Assembly (NCBI GenBank): GCA_015486895.1
Contig: WFQT01000212.1
Coordinates: 1-9,282, forward strand
Source of the DNA: Anaerolineae bacterium
GTDB taxonomy: Bacteria > Chloroflexota > Anaerolineae > JAADDB01
Reading direction: 5' to 3'
DNA: 9,282 nucleotides
Numbering within the stretch: the first letter of the stretch is position 1; every line of letters starts with the position of its first letter. Made by a program: the position numbers and the translations under genes. This document shows, in pieces, positions 1 through 5,789 of the stretch. The notes under the pieces are model-generated. The model made no database searches and was not told the DNA's origin. It saw only the letters and a program-made list of their open reading frames with translations.

Positions 1-4
1 AGTT

Positions 5-27
5 AGTGGTCAGTGGTCTGACCTCTG
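5..27. promoter_or_regulatory. Candidate FadR-type operator dyad within a short tandem repeat
   Basis: AGTGGTC occurs twice in tandem at 5-11 and 12-18, and the second copy is followed by T then GACC. This gives TGGTCTGACC at 14-23. That matches the core of the E. coli FadR operator (AACTGGTCNGACCAGTT) across the central dyad but not at the outer bases. It lies about 240 bp upstream of a FadR homologue whose DNA-contact residues are largely conserved. The competing explanation is that this is the end of a simple AGTGGTC tandem tract running in from outside the window. No other copy was found in the window. Confidence 0.3.
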
Positions 28-133
28 TTTGCAGGGTTGGAGACGGGGCTTGGCCATGGCGTCTGGGCCCAGTACGGCGTTCAATGACATCCGGCCCAGC
101 ACGGAAAGATTGGGTAGCTTATTGTTGAAGCAG

Positions 134-160
134 TCGTCATGAGCGCAAGCTCACCAACGA
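134..160. other. Imperfect hairpin with GCAA tetraloop
   Basis: TGAGC (140-144) and GCTCA (149-153) pair around a GCAA loop. An outer TCGT (134-137) / ACGA (157-160) stem is separated from them by a small internal loop. No T-run follows, so this is not a classic terminator. It may be the end of an upstream transcript or part of the neighbouring repeat. The rest of 28-170 shows nothing recognisable. Confidence 0.3.
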
Positions 161-170
161 TGATGAAGAT

Positions 171-227
171 AGAACGCAGATAACGCTGATAGTCGCAGAT
201 GAACGCTGATCTTTTAAGAATCTGCGT
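171..227. repeat. Intergenic dyad repeat, copy A (AACGCWGAT units)
   Basis: Four units of a 9-bp motif follow one another: AACGCAGAT (173-181), AACGCTGAT (182-190), GTCGCAGAT (192-200) and AACGCTGAT (202-210). A short AT-rich spacer and an inverted unit ATCTGCGT (220-227) come next. The inverted unit can pair with ACGCAGAT at 174-181 or with CGCAGAT at 194-200. The same architecture recurs at 4670-4692, 4794-4899 and 6624-6685. The copy lies in the 5' flank of the fadR-like gene, so it may be part of that leader. No protein coding is evident. Confidence 0.75.
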
Positions 228-263
228 CATTTGTGTGCTATTTACTGAGCAGCAAGGAGCGTG

Positions 264-989
264 ATGAATAACTGGACACCGCCGGCACGGCCGGCCGACT
301 ATGCTGAAAAGAGTATTGTAACTGCCATCGTGAGCGGGGACTATCCGCCCGGGTCAACACTGCCGGCAGAACGGGAATTAGCCGGCCAATTAGGCGTTAC
401 CCGTCCCACCCTGCGGGAAGCACTGCAACGGTTAGCGCGCGACGGTTGGCTGACCATCCGCCAAGGGAAGCCCACCATCGTCAACAACTTCTGGCGAGAA
501 GGGGGTCTAAATGTCCTCGGCACATTGGCCCGCCATGAGCAACAAATGCCGGTAGACTTTGTGCCGAATCTGCTGGAAGTGCGCTTAGCTATGGCCCCGG
601 CTTACACCCGCGCTGCCGTTACCAACGATCCGGTCGCAGTCGAATCGCTTTTAACCAGATACAGAGCTTTGCAAGATACAGCAATCGCTTTCGCCACCTT
701 TGACTGGGCTTTGCACCGGATGTTGACCATTGCCTCTGGCAATCCCATATATACTTTGATCCTCAATGGCTTCACCGACCTGTATGACAAAATGGCCCGG
801 CATTATTTTTCCTTGCCGGGGAACCGTGCTGCTTCCAGGGCGTTCTACCGTGCTCTATTGGAAGCTTGCACTCGGCAGGATGCTGATGCTGCCGAAGAAA
901 TCAGTCGTTCTGCCATGGCAGAAAGCATTGACTTGTGGCAAAAGGTCAGCGTATCGGCTCAGGCAAAAGTAAAAGAGAGCGCAGATTGA
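264..989 (+). CDS. fadR: FadR-type GntR transcriptional regulator
   Basis: This is a 241-residue DNA-binding regulator that resembles E. coli FadR over its whole length; FadR is about 239 residues. The N-terminal winged helix (about 10-77) carries PAEREL, the VTRPTLRE recognition region and a wing with QGKP followed by NNFW. FadR DNA-contact residues Arg35, Thr44, Arg45 and Arg49 correspond to R37, T46, R47 and R51 here, while His65 is Q67. The C-terminal all-helical acyl-CoA-binding domain keeps Arg105 (R107), RHYF, Ser219 (S221) and Trp223 (W225), but Gly216 is a methionine (M218). The ATG at 264 is chosen because AAGGAG (254-259) lies four bases upstream. The GTG at 261 would leave only one base. 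FadR proteins sense long-chain acyl-CoA and control fatty acid genes. Here the neighbours are an AGPS-like flavoprotein and glpD, so these or the gene itself are the likely targets. The family is typical of gammaproteobacteria, so its presence in this background is notable. Confidence 0.85.
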   Translation: MNNWTPPARPADYAEKSIVTAIVSGDYPPGSTLPAERELAGQLGVTRPTLREALQRLARDGWLTIRQGKPTIVNNFWREGGLNVLGTLARHEQQMPVDFVPNLLEVRLAMAPAYTRAAVTNDPVAVESLLTRYRALQDTAIAFATFDWALHRMLTIASGNPIYTLILNGFTDLYDKMARHYFSLPGNRAASRAFYRALLEACTRQDADAAEEISRSAMAESIDLWQKVSVSAQAKVKESAD

Positions 990-1056
990 ATGATTTAACA
1001 CAGATTTTTCCTTGCTTTTCGACCCCGATCTGTGAAATTATGTGTTTTTCTGTGGC
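981..1056. repeat. Intergenic dyad repeat, copy B (CACAGAT variant)
   Basis: GCAGAT starts inside the last codons of fadR. It is followed by ACACAGAT (998-1005), a T-rich spacer, then inverted ATCTGTG (1028-1034), TTATGTGTTTTT and CTGTGGC (1050-1056). CACAGAT 999-1005 pairs perfectly with 1028-1034 across a 22-nt loop. The layout matches the AACGCTGAT-unit repeats elsewhere in the window, but the unit sequence differs. The T-rich centre is not placed as an intrinsic terminator would need. Confidence 0.5.
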
Positions 1057-1097
1057 TAAAATAAAAACGCCGGAGTCCAGTATTACCGTGAGGAGGT
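1057..1097 (+). promoter_or_regulatory. Strong Shine-Dalgarno and weak -10 candidate before the AGPS-like gene
   Basis: AGGAGGT at 1091-1097 is a full consensus ribosome binding site, five bases before the ATG at 1103, and it fixes that start. TAAAAT at 1057-1062 is a possible -10 box, but no good -35 box sits at the right distance. Whether the gene has its own promoter or reads through from fadR is therefore open. Confidence 0.5.
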
Positions 1098-1102
1098 AAC
1101 CC

Positions 1103-2698
1103 ATGCGCCGCTGGAACGGATGGGGAGATGACAGTTATACGTATGCATTGCCGCCCTCGGCAGCACAATTCTTACAGAAGGCCGTCGGGCCGGGGAAGCC
1201 GCCCCAAGATGCGTCCTTAGAAGCGATCCTTGCCAAAATGCCGCCATCGCGGCTGCCGGAGCATCCGCTTGTTTTTTATGACCCTGAAGAACGGTTGCGC
1301 CATGCCCGCGGCCAAAGCCTTCCTGACTGGATAGCATTGCGTAGTGGCCAAATTGGCGCCTTTCCCGATGGCATTGCCTACCCTGAAAGCGCCGAGGATG
1401 TACAAGAACTGATCCACTATGCCCAGGCCACGGGAATTGCGCTTATTCCCTATGGCGGCGGCACCAGCGTCGTTGGGCATATAAACCCGCTTCCCAATGA
1501 CAGGCCTGTGCTCACGGTGGACATGGGGAGGATAAATCGCCTGTCGCACATGGACGAAACCAGCCAATTGGCAACCTTCGGCGCCGGCGTTAATGGCCCC
1601 GTTTTAGAAGCATACTTGCGCGCTCGCGGCTTCACCTTAGGCCATTACCCCCAATCCTTCGAATATTCGACATTAGGCGGCTGGATTGCCACCCGCTCCA
1701 GCGGCCAGCAATCGTTAGGGTACGGGCGTATCGAGGCTTTGTTTGCCGGGGGACGGCTGGAATCGCCGGTCGGATCTTTGGTCGTACCGGCAACCTTCCC
1801 GGCATCGGCAGCGGGCCCTGACTTGCGGGAGCTGCTGTTAGGCTCGGAAGGCCGTTTGGGCATCATCACCGAAGCTACGGTTCGCATCAGCCGGATTCCA
1901 GAGCAGGAAGCGTTCTACGCCGTTTTCTTCCCCGACTTCGCCGCCGGATTCGCGGCCGCACTGGAGATCGTCCAGGCGAAGATACCCCTTTCAATGCTGC
2001 GACTGAGCACAGCCGTAGAGACTGAAACGACATTAGCGATGGCCGGGCATACGGTTCTCATCAGCATGTTGGAAAAATACTTGGCGTTACGAGGAGCCGA
2101 TGCCGGTAAATGTTTGCTCCTGTTCGGTGCGGCCGGCAGTGAAACGACAGTCACGATAGGCCGCAAAGAAGCGATGGCCATTGCCGGCAAACACGGTGGT
2201 GTTGATGCCGGGAAAATGTTCGGCAAGGTATGGCATAAAAATCGCTTCAAGACGCCTTACCTGCGCAATGCCCTCTGGGATGCGGGTTACGCTATCGACA
2301 CGTTGGAAACTGCCACCAGTTGGAGTAACGTACAGCCGCTGCTGGAAGCCATCGAAAATGCTTTGCGCCCGGCACTACAAGAGAGCGGTGAAACTGTCTA
2401 TGTTTTCACCCACCTGTCGCACCTTTACCCTTACGGTTCCAGCATCTACGTGCAGTACATCTTCCGCATCGCCGACACGCCGGAGGAAACCCTCCGCCGC
2501 TGGCAACGACTCAAAGCGGCTGCCAGTGAAGCCATCGTCGCCCGCGGCGGTACCATCAGCCACCAGCACGGTGTAGGCAGCGATCATCTCCCTTATCTGC
2601 CTGCAGAGAAAGGGCGTTTGGGCATGGCAGCGTTGCGGTCAGTCGTCAAGACTTTCGATCCCCAGGGAGTGATGAATCCGGGCAAGCTCATTTCCTGA
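1103..2698 (+). CDS. FAD-binding oxidase, alkyl-dihydroxyacetonephosphate synthase (AGPS) family
   Basis: This 531-residue flavoprotein belongs to the VAO/PCMH fold and matches the AGPS group along its length. The N-terminus has the RWNGWG motif seen in eukaryotic and bacterial AGPS. The FAD-binding domain (about 85-265) carries IPYGGGTSV at 115-123, HYPQSFEYSTLGGW at 181-194 and GSEGRLGIITEAT at 247-259. The C-terminal cap ends in the MNPGKL motif. AGPS exchanges the acyl chain of acyl-DHAP for a fatty alcohol, forming the ether bond of ether lipids. The substrate-binding arginine in the RL(S/M) segment and the IY tyrosine appear conserved. The histidine triplet SHHHGVG of mammalian AGPS reads SHQHGVG here (486-492). 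That may be a feature of the bacterial subgroup or a sign of another substrate, so no gene symbol is given. The gene lies 113 bp after fadR and 78 bp before glpD, which suggests a shared lipid / glycerol-phosphate role. Confidence 0.82.
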   Translation: MRRWNGWGDDSYTYALPPSAAQFLQKAVGPGKPPQDASLEAILAKMPPSRLPEHPLVFYDPEERLRHARGQSLPDWIALRSGQIGAFPDGIAYPESAEDVQELIHYAQATGIALIPYGGGTSVVGHINPLPNDRPVLTVDMGRINRLSHMDETSQLATFGAGVNGPVLEAYLRARGFTLGHYPQSFEYSTLGGWIATRSSGQQSLGYGRIEALFAGGRLESPVGSLVVPATFPASAAGPDLRELLLGSEGRLGIITEATVRISRIPEQEAFYAVFFPDFAAGFAAALEIVQAKIPLSMLRLSTAVETETTLAMAGHTVLISMLEKYLALRGADAGKCLLLFGAAGSETTVTIGRKEAMAIAGKHGGVDAGKMFGKVWHKNRFKTPYLRNALWDAGYAIDTLETATSWSNVQPLLEAIENALRPALQESGETVYVFTHLSHLYPYGSSIYVQYIFRIADTPEETLRRWQRLKAAASEAIVARGGTISHQHGVGSDHLPYLPAEKGRLGMAALRSVVKTFDPQGVMNPGKLIS

Positions 2699-2776
2699 CC
2701 CCGAAGCCTTTTCCAGACTCCTCAACCACCGGAAATGGCGAGTTAACCGAGAGATATAGCAAAGCAAGGTAAAAGC

Positions 2777-4531
2777 ATGTTAGAAAAACAGTGGCGTGAC
2801 AAAGTTTGGGACCAGCTTTCCCGGGAATGGGATATCATTATTATCGGTGGCGGCATCACCGGGGCCGGTATTCTGCGAGAGGCGACTCGTTTGGGCTTGG
2901 ATGCGCTGCTCGTAGAACAACGCGACTTCGCTTGGGGCACGTCCAGCCGCTCTTCGAAATTAGTCCACGGCGGGTTGCGCTATCTCAAAGAGGGGAAAAT
3001 TCGCTTGACTAAGGAATCAGTCCACGAGCGACAACGGCTGCTGGCAGAAGGTCCGGGGCTCATCGATCCGTTAGGATTTTTACTGGTCACCTACAAAGGG
3101 AAATCACCAGGGCGCTGGACGTACAGTACCGGTCTTACCATTTACGACTTGTTAGCGTTGCAATGGAGCCACCGCTATTACAGCGCCGAAGATTTCGAGA
3201 TCATGGCCCCTTACATCGCTAAGGAGAACTTAAAGGGCGGCTTTCGCTATGGAGATGCCCAAACCGACGACGCACGACTGGTCCTGCGCGTCATTTTCGA
3301 GGCCATTGCTGCCGGTGGTACGGCCCTGAACTACGCTCGGGTCGAAACGCTCAGCCGGGAAAACGGCTGGGTGACGGGTGTCACTTTGCGGGATTCAGTC
3401 AGGGACCGGGTTGCCGAGGTGCAAGCCAGGGTCGTGGTGAATGCCACCGGTGCCTGGGCAGACGAACTCCGGGCCCAGGTTGACGCCCGGCCTCGTATTC
3501 GGCCTCTGCGCGGCAGCCACCTGATTTTCCCCGCCTGGCGCTTTCCGGTGGCTCAAGCCATTAGCTTCTTGCATCCGGTCGATCATAGGCCGGTCTTCGT
3601 CTTTCCTTGGCAGGGAATAACTTTAGTGGGCACGACCGACCTGGATCACGACCACCCTCTAGCGGAGGAGCCACACATTATGCCGGAAGAAGTCGCTTAC
3701 CTGATGGCGGCAGCGGATGCCCAATTTCCTGCGCTTGGCTTGACCCTCAATGACATCCTCACTACTTATTCTGGTGTCCGCCCCGTTGTCGGCAGCGGCA
3801 AAGCAGATCCCTCCAAAGAGTCCCGCGATTACGTCATCTGGGAAGAAAATGGCCTGCTTACCGTCACTGGCGGCAAGCTCACCACTTTTCGCCTTATCGC
3901 CATTGATGCCATCAAAGCTGTTCGCCACCGCTTGCCGGAGATACCGAAGCCGAGCCGCGACATGCCGGTACTGAATCCGGTGAATGTACCCCTGCCGAGC
4001 GTCGAACGGTTGGAAGAAGCGCAACGTCAACGGCTGTTAGGGCGTTACGGGGCCGCGGCACCGGCAGTAGTGGCCGCTGCCCATCCCGGCGAGTTGGCAT
4101 CCGTTCCCGGCACACTGACCCTTTGGGCAGAGCTACGCTGGGCTGCCCGTGCTGAAGGCGTCCTGCATTTGGACGATTTACTGTTGCGCCGCACCCGACT
4201 GGGGTTGCTGCTTCCTCAAGGTGGCGCTGAGCTTTTACCGCGAATCCGCACTATCTGCCAACCGGAATTGGGTTGGGACGATGGCCGTTGGCAGGCGGAA
4301 GCAGAAGCTTACCAGGCATTGTGGCAGCGCTGTTACAGCTTGCCGCCGCAGGACACTATCCCTGATTGGAAAGAGCCATTGATGGCGGCGCAAGCTCGTG
4401 AGCAAGCCACACGTCCCCATCGGCGCCGGCGGAACCGCCTTGCCAAAGTAGCAATTGGCTTGCTCGCTGCCGTTGGTCTCAGCCGGGCTCTTGCTCGCCG
4501 CCGGAAGAGAAAGAAATCCAACATGCGCTAA
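2777..4531 (+). CDS. glpD: FAD-dependent glycerol-3-phosphate dehydrogenase
   Basis: This 584-residue enzyme oxidises sn-glycerol 3-phosphate to DHAP and passes electrons to the quinone pool at the membrane. The N-terminal FAD Rossmann motif is GGGITGAG (24-31), followed by the family signature FAWGTSSRSSKLVHGGLRYL. The second signature, GGKLTTFR, lies at 365-372. The DAO catalytic domain covers about 18-400, and the GlpD C-terminal domain about 400-540. The protein is longer than E. coli GlpD (about 500). The extra tail (from about 545) is very basic, then hydrophobic (VAIGLLAAVGL, about 558-568), then basic again and rich in Arg and Lys. It could act as a membrane anchor, which is inference. 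AAGG at 2766-2769 lies seven bases before the ATG. The gene follows the AGPS-like gene, whose pathway uses DHAP derivatives, so co-transcription is likely. No terminator was seen in the 78-bp gap. Confidence 0.93.
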   Translation: MLEKQWRDKVWDQLSREWDIIIIGGGITGAGILREATRLGLDALLVEQRDFAWGTSSRSSKLVHGGLRYLKEGKIRLTKESVHERQRLLAEGPGLIDPLGFLLVTYKGKSPGRWTYSTGLTIYDLLALQWSHRYYSAEDFEIMAPYIAKENLKGGFRYGDAQTDDARLVLRVIFEAIAAGGTALNYARVETLSRENGWVTGVTLRDSVRDRVAEVQARVVVNATGAWADELRAQVDARPRIRPLRGSHLIFPAWRFPVAQAISFLHPVDHRPVFVFPWQGITLVGTTDLDHDHPLAEEPHIMPEEVAYLMAAADAQFPALGLTLNDILTTYSGVRPVVGSGKADPSKESRDYVIWEENGLLTVTGGKLTTFRLIAIDAIKAVRHRLPEIPKPSRDMPVLNPVNVPLPSVERLEEAQRQRLLGRYGAAAPAVVAAAHPGELASVPGTLTLWAELRWAARAEGVLHLDDLLLRRTRLGLLLPQGGAELLPRIRTICQPELGWDDGRWQAEAEAYQALWQRCYSLPPQDTIPDWKEPLMAAQAREQATRPHRRRRNRLAKVAIGLLAAVGLSRALARRRKRKKSNMR

Positions 4532-4545
4532 CACCGGGGCCGGTG
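4532..4545 (+). terminator. GC-rich hairpin directly after glpD, weak terminator candidate
   Basis: CACCG and CGGTG pair around GGGC immediately after the glpD stop codon. There is no T-run downstream, so this is a poor intrinsic terminator. It could still stabilise the 3' end of the mRNA. Confidence 0.3.
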
Positions 4546-4568
4546 AGGCGTCCGGCGGTTAGAAATTG

Positions 4569-4601
4569 TGGCAACAGTTGCCAAACCTGCCTTCGCAGGT
4601 T
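4569..4601. other. Two back-to-back perfect hairpins
   Basis: TGGCAA (4569-4574) pairs with TTGCCA (4578-4583) around CAG. With no spacer, AACCTGC (4584-4590) then pairs with GCAGGTT (4595-4601) around CTTC. Both stems are perfect. No T-run follows. They may mark the 3' end of the glpD transcript or be part of an interspersed palindromic element. Confidence 0.5.
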
Positions 4602-4669
4602 GAAAGCCAATCGTCGAAGGGAGATTTTGCAGACGTTGCCGTGACTTATAGTCGCTGGGTTAAGTAATG

Positions 4670-4692
4670 ATCTGCGATAATCAGCGTTCTAT
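4670..4692 (-). repeat. Intergenic repeat, copy C (short, inverted)
   Basis: Read on the - strand this is ATAGAACGCTGAT followed by TATCGCAGAT. These are the same units as in copy A (171-210) and as the left end of copy E. Only one short arm is present, so it looks like a solo or decayed copy. Confidence 0.55.
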
Positions 4693-4745
4693 CCAATGAT
4701 GGCTGGGCAATTAGCAAACACAACTCGTTTTTGATCATGACGCAT

Positions 4746-4760
4746 TTGCCATTTTGGCAA
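4746..4760. promoter_or_regulatory. TTGCCA/TGGCAA palindrome upstream of the rnc promoter candidate
   Basis: TTGCCA (4746-4751) and TGGCAA (4755-4760) form a perfect 6-bp dyad around TTT, 21 bases before the TATAAT box. It could be an operator or a small hairpin. The same arms occur in the opposite order in the hairpin at 4569-4583. Confidence 0.35.
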
Positions 4761-4781
4761 GGGTTTGGTAAAAGTCGGGTA

Positions 4782-4787
4782 TATAAT
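4782..4787 (+). promoter_or_regulatory. Candidate -10 box for rnc
   Basis: TATAAT at 4782-4787 is a perfect -10 hexamer, and transcription would be expected to start near 4794. A convincing -35 box at 16-18 bp is missing. TTGGCA at 4754-4759 is too far upstream (22 bp), so the call rests mainly on the -10 box and its position in a long gap before rnc. Confidence 0.45.
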
Positions 4788-4793
4788 CTGTTC

Positions 4794-4899
4794 CGAAAAT
4801 AGGACGCTGATGACACAGATGAACGCTGATTTCCGCAGATTCCTAAAAAGTTATCCGCGTTAATCTATAGGATCAGCGTAATCAGCGTTCTTATTTTCG
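4794..4899. repeat. Long inverted repeat, copy D, in the rnc leader
   Basis: The outer arms 4794-4811 and 4881-4899 pair over 18 positions. CGAAAATA pairs with TATTTTCG, and after a one-base bulge (T4891) GGACGCTGAT pairs with ATCAGCGTTC, with one G-U pair. Inside, ACGCTGAT (4823-4830) pairs with ATCAGCGT (4872-4879), and AGATT (4837-4841) can pair with AATCT (4862-4866). The units are the same AACGCTGAT motif as in the other copies. Transcribed, it would form a long imperfect hairpin in the 5' leader of RNase III. Confidence 0.75.
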
Positions 4900-4905
4900 T
4901 CGTTA

Positions 4906-4932
4906 TGTGGTGTGCAACCGCTCATGGCGACT
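4906..4932 (+). repeat. Shared segment, short form
   Basis: TGTGGTGTGC (4906-4915), four bases, then GCTCATGGCGACT (4920-4932). Both blocks recur exactly at 6676-6685 and 6717-6729, where 31 bases separate them. In each case the segment directly follows an AACGCTGAT-unit repeat, so it belongs to the same composite element. Confidence 0.65.
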
Positions 4933-5069
4933 GCTTTGGAAATAGCTTGGGCACACGACTTTCGAAGTGTTCAAAATACGTGCGCAAAACTGCGGAAGTC
5001 TCCCCGTTCAAAGTACGTGAGTTGCCCCGTTGGTTCGAAGCGCCCACGCCGTGCCGGAAAGGAATTGGT

Positions 5070-5789
5070 ATGGAAGAATCGTTAGCGGAACTGGAAAATC
5101 GGTTGGGCATCGTTTTTAATGACAAGTCGCTATTGCGCCGGGCTTTGATTCATAGCTCTTACCTTAATGAGAAGCAGAGTGCTTTACATGAAGACAACGA
5201 GCGATTGGAATATCTCGGCGATGCCGTCCTCGGCTTCATAGTAGCCGAAACCCTCTATCACCATTATCCCGAATTACAGGAAGGTGATCTTACAAACATG
5301 CGAGCCGCCTTGGTACGGGAGAGTGCCTTGGCCGGCTTTGCAGCCAAATATAATTTGGGAGAGTATCTCTTCATCGGCAGTGGGGAGGCAGCCAACGGTG
5401 GCCGGCAGCGGCACCCCATTCTTTGCGCTGCCTTTGAAGCCTTAGTCGCTGCCATTTACCTGGATCAGGGACTGACACGCACCAGGTCTTTCATTCTCAA
5501 CTTGGTTGATCCGGAGCTCGAACATGCCCGGCGGGTTGCCCTTTCGAAGGATGCTAAGAGCCGCTTGCAGGAATGGGTCCAAGGTCACTGGCATTACACT
5601 CCGATTTACCGTACTGTCAGCGCTATCGGCCCAGACCACGCCAAAATCTTCACGGTGGAAGCTATCATCAACGAAAAAGTTTACGGTGTCGGCGAAGGTC
5701 ACAGCAAACAAAGTGCCTCCCAGGTAGCTGCCCATGCGGCGCTAAACAACATATTAGCTGCCCAAAAGCAAAAAGGTGATAGTGCCTGA
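5070..5789 (+). CDS. rnc: Ribonuclease III
   Basis: This 239-residue endonuclease cleaves double-stranded RNA in rRNA maturation and mRNA turnover. The nuclease domain (about 5-150) has the signature NERLEYLGDAVL at 43-54, supplying acidic residues E44, E47 and D51. The dsRNA-binding domain (about 161-235) contains RLQEWVQ and a C-terminal GEGHSKQSASQVAAHAAL helix. The later metal-site segment reads CAAFEA (119-124). E123 matches catalytic Glu117 of E. coli, but the aspartate equivalent to Asp114 is A120, which is unusual. The ATG at 5070 is chosen because a GGAAAGGA tract (about 5055-5062) precedes it at normal spacing and the protein then has the usual family length. An in-frame ATG at 4905 would add 55 non-homologous residues. 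The stop overlaps the start of the next gene, so the two are probably translationally coupled. Confidence 0.95.
   Translation: MEESLAELENRLGIVFNDKSLLRRALIHSSYLNEKQSALHEDNERLEYLGDAVLGFIVAETLYHHYPELQEGDLTNMRAALVRESALAGFAAKYNLGEYLFIGSGEAANGGRQRHPILCAAFEALVAAIYLDQGLTRTRSFILNLVDPELEHARRVALSKDAKSRLQEWVQGHWHYTPIYRTVSAIGPDHAKIFTVEAIINEKVYGVGEGHSKQSASQVAAHAALNNILAAQKQKGDSA

Larger units (their letters stand above)
4532..5069. other. Long non-coding gap between glpD and rnc
   Basis: No supported gene lies here. From left to right it holds a GC hairpin directly after the glpD stop and two adjacent hairpins at 4569-4601. A short repeat copy in reverse orientation follows at 4670-4692, then a TTGCCA/TGGCAA palindrome at 4746-4760, a TATAAT box and a long inverted repeat at 4794-4899. 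A segment shared with the gap before the radical SAM gene follows at 4906-4932. The rnc reading frame is open back to an ATG at 4905. That extension lies in repeat sequence, lacks a ribosome binding site and does not resemble RNase III N-termini. Confidence 0.7.

Noticed and set aside
2..139. Open + frame at the left edge, possible end of an upstream gene
   Set aside because: The translation is unlike any family I know, begins in a simple tandem AGTGGTC tract and runs into a hairpin region; not enough support for a gene.
171..227. CRISPR array
   Set aside because: The repeat units are only 9-10 bp and abut directly with no unique spacers.
1915..2250. Long antisense frame within the AGPS-like gene
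   Set aside because: Lies fully inside a well-supported gene, with no family resemblance; a shadow frame. The same applies to the other antisense frames in the window.
4905..5069. In-frame N-terminal extension of RNase III
   Set aside because: The extra 55 residues come from repeat sequence shared with the 6676-6729 region, have no ribosome binding site and do not match RNase III N-termini.
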